Program-made: the position numbers and the translations under genes
In this document: one piece after another, positions 58,807 through 64,000 of the stretch
Position numbering within the stretch: the first letter of the stretch is position 1
Layout of the letters: each line of letters opens with the position of its first letter
Source: Larix kaempferi
Taxonomy: Eukaryota; Streptophyta; Pinopsida; Pinales; Pinaceae
Length of the DNA: 64,000 bases
Assembly: GCA_027924585.1 (NCBI GenBank)
Contig: BSBM01000232.1
Coordinates: 30,465,001-30,529,000, forward strand
Direction of reading: 5' to 3'
Notes under the pieces: model-generated
The model's database searches: none
What the model saw: only the letters and a program-made list of their open reading frames with translations
Told to the model about the DNA's origin: nothing

Positions 58807-59524
58807 AATATTTGGCTTGTACAGTGTCTACGGCTGGGTGGACAGTGGCACGGTCGATTTCAGTTAGTTGCGGGAATTCGCAAGATAAGTGGTTTTATTT
58901 TATTTATATGGATTATTTGTTTCTGATATGATATATATATGTATGAATTGGAAATATTTGATGGAATGTGTGAATCAAATGTGAAAAAATAAGTTTCTAT
59001 AATTCCAATTGTTTTTCTATTACTAGTTCTTTTGGAAAAAATGTGAAAGCTAGTTTTGGGACTTTGCAAGAGAGATGTTTGTTAAAATGTCTATGATACT
59101 CCTATGCTACAGATATGATTTTTATGTGTATGATAATCATGTTATAATATGTTATTCAAATGTGGAATATTTTTAGAAAGGTGTATGTAATCCATTTGTA
59201 ATGAATCCAATTGTTTTTCAATTATTAGTTTTCTAGAAAAATAGCTTTAGCTAGATTTGAGACTTTGCAAGAGAAGTGTTTGTTAAAATGTATATATGCG
59301 TTATTTGATTCAGATAAAATAGTTGCATCTGATATGTTTGACTAAATGTGTGAAATATATTCTGAGATAGTCTATAAAATTTGTTACCACGATCCTAGTT
59401 TATTTCTCGAACTGATATTCTTTTCGGAGAGGTTGCCATAGCTATATTTTGGATTTGGAATGTGGACTGTATATGAGTATGAATATATATGACCTCTAAT
59501 ATTCGGATCCTAACTATTAAATTT
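58807..59524 (+). repeat. Possible gypsy LTR, right part, with internal repeats
   Basis: ggctgggtggacagtggcac near 58828 recalls ggttgggtggaacgttgcag in the chromovirus LTR. A segment (ccaattgtttttctattactag...gactttgcaagaga...gtttgttaaaatgt) at 59002-59090 recurs at 59209-59291, and a weaker third copy lies near 59390-59460; offset about 209 bp. Confidence 0.45.
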
Positions 59525-60119
59525 TGAGCATTAATTCACAATACTGTAGGATCTTCACTGAGAGAATAACATATACAGTACATCAATGCATAACAATCAC
59601 AATAATCATGACAAGCATCACAAGAATCAAAACCATGAGAGACAAGAGACACAGAGTTTCCGTGGGGAAAACCCTAAGGTGAAAAACCCCACAACTTCCT
59701 CAGAGATAGAGAGAGAAATGGCTCAACCAAAGTACAACCAAAATACACTTGAGATAGTCTCCTAGAAGAAGATGATCCTCCTCCTCACTAGTGCGCCACT
59801 TTCTGAGTGAGAGAGATATAACTTTCCGAATGATCTAAATAGAGATCTCCTAATCTCTATTTATACTAACCTGTTTTCCCAGTGACCTTATGGGGCCGAC
59901 TTGTCTATCTAGGTACATCCACAATATAATATATAATTCAAGGCCGACCCCACACATGGTGGTCTAATAACCCGTCGGCAAGTACACACACTTGCGACAC
60001 TTGTCAATCCACATGACGACACTTCCTTCTAGAGGAATAACACATCTCTAATAAGGATACAATAAATATATATGAAATACATAGATGAAATACATTCCAA
60101 AGTTACATATACATCAACA
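59525..60119 (-). repeat. Copia LTR, copy 1 (595 bp)
   Basis: Almost the same as 62347-62941. On the + strand it runs TGAGCATTAATTCAC...ACATCAACA and is followed by ctccctcttaa, a polypurine tract in sense (60120-60130). Both copies are preceded by aattt, so the left edge is not certain. Confidence 0.75.
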
Positions 60120-60349
60120 CTCCCTCTTAACTAGGAAGGTGTTTCTCGACACAGATCAGCTAGACAAGTATTCTTCTTCGGGATCATCGTCATCGATGCA
60201 TCGTCATCATCATCGTCACTGCTTCTGCTATCTCAACCAATCTCTGACTCTACTCGTCATAGGAATTTTTACAGAGCCAGTCCTTTTTCATACTGGATGT
60301 AGGCCCACCACCTGCAGGTCTTCATCATCACTAGCCATACTGTGGAAAT

Positions 60350-60880
60350 CTCAGGACTTATTACGTGCGTCACAAAACCTTAAAAGAGTCTCTTGACTAG
60401 CAAGAACCCTAAAGAGCATCTAAGGCCTTTTTCATCCTGTCCAGATCTCCAGGACTTATTACATGTGACCCCACCACAAAACCCCGAAAGAGAATCCCAG
60501 GACTGATTACGAGCACAAGGCTCAACCTATCGGATCTCCCAGGGCACAAATTACATGTGGTCATGGAAAAACCTTGAAAGAGAATCCCAGTACTAATTAC
60601 GAGCACACGGCTCAACCTATCGGATCTCCCAAGGCACAAATTACATGCCATAGGACAAAACCTCGAAAGAGCATCTGCCAGATATCCCAGGGCACAAATT
60701 ACATGCCATAGGAAAAACCTCGAAAGACTATCTGCATATCTCCCAGGGCACAAATTATATGTCCTCCCAAGAAAAACCTCGAAAGAGCATTTGCCAGATA
60801 TCCCAGGGTACAAATTACATGCCGTAGGCAAAACCTCGAAAGACTATCTGCAAATCTCCCAGGGCACAAATTACATGCTT
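60350..60880 (-). repeat. Array of about 57-bp repeats, copy 1
   Basis: About ten units of the form atctcccagggcacaaattacatg...aaacctcgaaagag. Two units carry attacgagcac...ctcaacctatcgg instead. It lies in the 3' non-coding part of the copia element. A 140-codon frame through it translates the repeat. Confidence 0.85.
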
Positions 60881-61545
60881 ATCTGCACAACCTGTTCCAC
60901 GGCCACAGAGTATCAACCCGATACTCACCATACATCATCCTGATGTACACATGATCATACTGATCATCATCACTGCAACATCCTGCTGCATGTCATCTGG
61001 AGCAACATCCTGAAGCTCGTCATCCATGATCATCCTGATCATACAATGCATCTACCTGATGCATACCAAGTATCTACCTAATATATATCATCATACATGA
61101 TCCACCTGATCATACAATGCATCCACCTGATACAAATACAAATACATGATCCATCTGATCATACATGATACATATCAACATACATGATCTACCTGATCAT
61201 ACAATGTATCCACCTGATACATATACAGATACATGGTCCAAGCATCCAACATGATGCTTATAAAAAATACATACACATGATCCAACCGATCATATCCAGC
61301 ATCCAACATGATGCGTACATACATATAAATGATCCAACTGATCATATCCAGCATCCAACATGATGCGTACATACATATACATATAAATGATCCAACTGAT
61401 CATATCCAGCATCCAACATGATGCATACATACATACATATAAAAATGATCCAACTGATCATACAAAGAAGAAACCAGAACATCATCCTGATGCTCATCAT
61501 CCAGCACTTACATCCATAGTCATGTGAAGGATCCTCCTTCCAACA
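60881..61545 (-). repeat. Simple tandem repeats of tgatc/gcatc type
   Basis: Short words (cctgatcatacaatgcatc, atgatccaactgatcatatccagc) recur. From about 61257 to 61440 a unit of about 50-57 bp ending gatgcgtacatacata repeats four times. Non-coding. Confidence 0.75.
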
Positions 61546-62262
61546 TGATTGGAATGGCTTCAGCAAATGTGTCCATCACTTCTTCCTCGAAGTGTCATCA
61601 ATCCGAAGAACACCAAGACTCTCTCTGAAGTACTCGAACTTCACCCTGGCTTGTGGCTTCGTCAGCACATCTGCAATCTACTTGTCCGTCACAACATACA
61701 GGAGCATCACAGCTCCTCTCTGCACCATATCCCTGATATAGTGATATTTGATCTCTATGTGTTTCGACCTGTCATGAAACATTGGGTTCTCGGACAGCTT
61801 CACACAACTCTGGTTATCACAGAAGATACCAATAGCATCAAACGGGAGATCAAATAATTCAGACAATAGCTTCCATAGCCATACTGCCTCACAACTAGCT
61901 GAACAGGATGCAACATACTCTGCCTCAGCTATACTCAGTGCTACGCAGGACTGCTTCCTGCTAAACCAAGAGATCACACCTGATCCCATACTGAAGCAGC
62001 ACCCAGATGTGCTCTTCCTATCTGCAGCACTGCCAGCCGAATCTGAATCAACATAACCTTGTAGGTTAAACTTTTGATTCACCTCATACTTGAGCCCATA
62101 ATCCACTGTACCCTTCAGGTACCTCAGAACATGCTTTACAGCAACCATATGAACACTCCTCGGATCTGTCAAGAACTAACTCAATGTGTTCACCGCAAAG
62201 CAAATATCTGGTCTCGTGTTCGTCAGGTACATCAAGGACCCAATCATCTGACGATATCTGAG
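61546..62262 (-). pseudogene. Copia RNase H and RT end, copy 1
   Basis: Sense opens RYRQMIGSLMYLTNTRPDI and CFAVNTLS-stop-FLTDPRSVHMV. RNase H follows: YVDSDSAGSAADRKSTSG (Trp of DSDWAG is Ser), VALSIAEAEYVASCSAS and CDNQSCVKLSENPMFH, then RSKHIEIKYHYIRDMV. A stop at 61678-61680 cuts the tail, which resumes near 61660 (VADVLTKP type). Similarity to copia stops at about 62262, so everything 5' of the RT end is absent. Confidence 0.8.
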
Positions 62263-62346
62263 TATATATGTTATAATGCATACCTAATATGATAGCATTG
62301 GATTAAGTAATTATACGACTATAATTGTATCGATATTAAGTAATTT
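62263..62346. other. AT-rich spacer between the two copia copies
   Basis: 84 bp without a primer site. Ends aattt before the second LTR. Confidence 0.4.
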
Positions 62347-62941
62347 TGAGCATTAATTCACAATACTATAGGATCTTCACTGAGAGAATAACATATACAG
62401 TATATCAATGCATAACAATTACAATAAGCATGACAAGCATCACAAGAATCAAAAGCATGAGAGACAAGAGACACAGAGTTTCCGTGGGGAAAACCCTAAG
62501 GTGAAAAACCCCACAACTTCCTCAGAGATAGAAAGAGCAATGTCTCAACCAAAGTACAACCAAAATACACTTGAGATAGTATCCTAGAAGCAGATGATCC
62601 TCCTCCTCACTAGTGCGCCACTTTATGAGTGAGAGAGATATAACTTTCCGAATGATCTAAATAGAGATCTCCTAATCTCTATTTATACTAACCTGTTTTC
62701 CCAGTGACCTTATGGGGCCGACTTGTCTAGCTAGGTACATCCACAATATAATATATAATTCAAGGTCGACCCCACACATGGTGATCTAATAACCCGTCGG
62801 CAAGTACACACACTTGCGACACTTGTCAATCCACATGAAGACACTTCCTTATAGAGGAATAACACATCTCTAATAAGGATACAATAAATATATATGAAAT
62901 ACATAGATGAAATACATTCCAAAGTTACATATACATCAACA
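62347..62941 (-). repeat. Copia LTR, copy 2 (595 bp)
   Basis: Same length and ends as copy 1; a few percent difference by eye. Followed by ctccctcttaa, so it is again a 3' LTR in the minus orientation. Confidence 0.8.
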
Positions 62942-63171
62942 CTCCCTCTTAACTAGGAAGGTATTTCTCGACACAGATCAGCTAGACAAGTCTTCTTCTT
63001 CAGGATCACCGTCATCGATGCATCGTCATCATCATCGTCACTGTTGCTGCTATCTCAACCAATCTCTGACTCTACTCGTCATAGGAAGTTCTACAGAGCC
63101 AGTCCTTTTTCATACTGGATGTAGGCCCACCACCTGCAGGTCTTCATCATCACTGGCCATACTGTGGAAAT

Positions 63172-63685
63172 CTCAGGACTTATTACGTGCGTCACAAAAC
63201 CTTAAAAGAGTCTCTTGACTAGCAAGAACCCTAAAGAGCATCTGAGGCCTTTTTCATCCTGTCCAGATCTCCAGGACTTATTACATGTGACCCCACCACA
63301 AAACCCCAAAAGAGAATCCTAGGACTGATTACGAGCACAAGGCTCAACCTATCGGATCTCCCAGGGCACAAATTACATGTGGTCATGGAAAAACCTTGAA
63401 AGAGCATCCCAGTACTGATTACGAGCACACGGCTCAACCTATCGGATCTCCCAAGGCACAAATTACATGCCATAGGACAAAACCTCGAAAGAGCATCTTC
63501 CAGATATCCCAGGGCACAAATTACATGCCATAGGAAAAACCTCGAAAGACTATCTGCAGATCTCCCAGGGCACAAATTATATGTCCTCCCAAGCAAAACC
63601 TCGAAAGAGAATTTGCCAGATATCCCAGGGTACAAATTACATGCCGTAGGCAAAACCTCGAAAGACTATCTGCAAATCTCCCAGG
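63172..63685 (-). repeat. Array of about 57-bp repeats, copy 2
   Basis: Unit for unit the same as 60350-60864, ending ctcccaggg where the sequence jumps to the RNase H region. Confidence 0.85.
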
Positions 63686-64000
63686 GTTATCATAGAAGAT
63701 ACCAATAGCATCCAATGGGAGATCAAATAATTTAGACAATAGCTTCCATAGCCATACTGCCTCACAACTAGCTGAACAGGATGCAACATACTCTGCCTCA
63801 GCTATACTCAGTGCTACGCAGGACTGCTTCCTGCTAAACCAAGAGATCACACCTGATCCCATACTGAAGCAGCACCCAAATGTGCTCTTCCTATCTGCAA
63901 CACTGCCAGCCCAATCTGAATCAACATAACCCTGCAGGTTAAACTTTTGATTCGCCTCATACTTGACCCCATAATCCACTGTAACCTTCAGGTACCTCAG
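63686..64000 (-). pseudogene. Copia RNase H, copy 2, cut by window end
   Basis: Sense shows YVDSDWAGSVADRKSTFG with Trp kept, VALSIAEAEYVASCSAS, and LPLDAIGIFYDN, where the frame runs into the repeat array. Corresponds to 61814-62125 of copy 1. The codons after YDN, the tail and the simple-repeat zone are missing because of a deletion. It continues beyond the window on the 5' side. Confidence 0.8.

Noticed and set aside
60409-60831. 140-codon minus-strand frame nearly the same as 63231-63653
   Set aside because: It only translates the 57-bp repeat array in two copies of the same 3' region.
60881-61545. Regular short repeats considered as a CRISPR array
   Set aside because: Units are contiguous, with no unique spacers, and lie inside a plant retrotransposon.
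59525-62941. The two 595-bp LTRs read as the 5' and 3' LTR of one element
   Set aside because: Both have a polypurine tract and 3' region on the same side, and no primer site adjoins copy 2, so both are 3' LTRs.

Overview
The window looks like a stretch of a large, repeat-filled nuclear genome of a seed plant. Plant-type Ty1/copia and Ty3/gypsy LTR retrotransposons cover most of it, several with tRNA-iMet-type primer sites (TGGTATCAGAGC), and they are nested inside one another. I see no convincing host gene, tRNA, rRNA or CRISPR. Element density and degree of decay would fit a gymnosperm-like or other giant plant genome, but that is inference; no species-diagnostic gene is present.

Layout. 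236-11528: a gypsy-type element on the + strand with 967-bp LTRs. It carries a broken gag, a protease, an unusual series of CCHC-like knuckles and an RNase H-like domain, with no reverse transcriptase or integrase seen. 11796: orphan primer site of another element. 11973 to about 17905: a decayed chromodomain gypsy element on the - strand (gag, PR, RT, RH, IN, CHD). 19726 to about 29064: a + strand copia element with its 3' half missing. It is split by a - strand copia (20590-26819), which is itself split by a 469-bp solo LTR (21881-22349). About 29065-30396: the 3' end of a - strand gypsy. 30397-38310: a + strand chromovirus whose RT, RH and IN core is deleted and whose LTRs differ in length by about 0.87 kb. 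38963-42256: a non-coding LTR element with only 243 bp between about 1.04-kb LTRs and a perfect target duplication, holding a nested solo LTR (40881-41853). 42902-44008: candidate DNA-transposon sequence with a long palindrome, direct repeats and an AT microsatellite. 44009-53487: mostly unrecognised AT-rich sequence with an Athila-like primer site and a decayed array of about 190-bp units. 53488-58806: the youngest element, a full-length - strand copia with perfect target duplication, nearly identical LTRs and one reading frame interrupted only by four stop codons. 59525-64000: two successive 3' ends of one copia family, each carrying an array of about 57-bp repeats.

The genes do not form a host pathway. 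Each set is gag plus pol for particle formation, protein processing, reverse transcription and integration, and every copy here is broken or incomplete. The most interesting material is in the non-autonomous elements: the gag-protease-multiknuckle-RNase H element, the chromovirus that kept gag, protease and chromodomain without a polymerase, and the mini-element whose LTRs hold E2F-like hairpins and share a 13-nt primer site with the first element. CpG-rich short tandem arrays also occur in the leaders of two unrelated elements.
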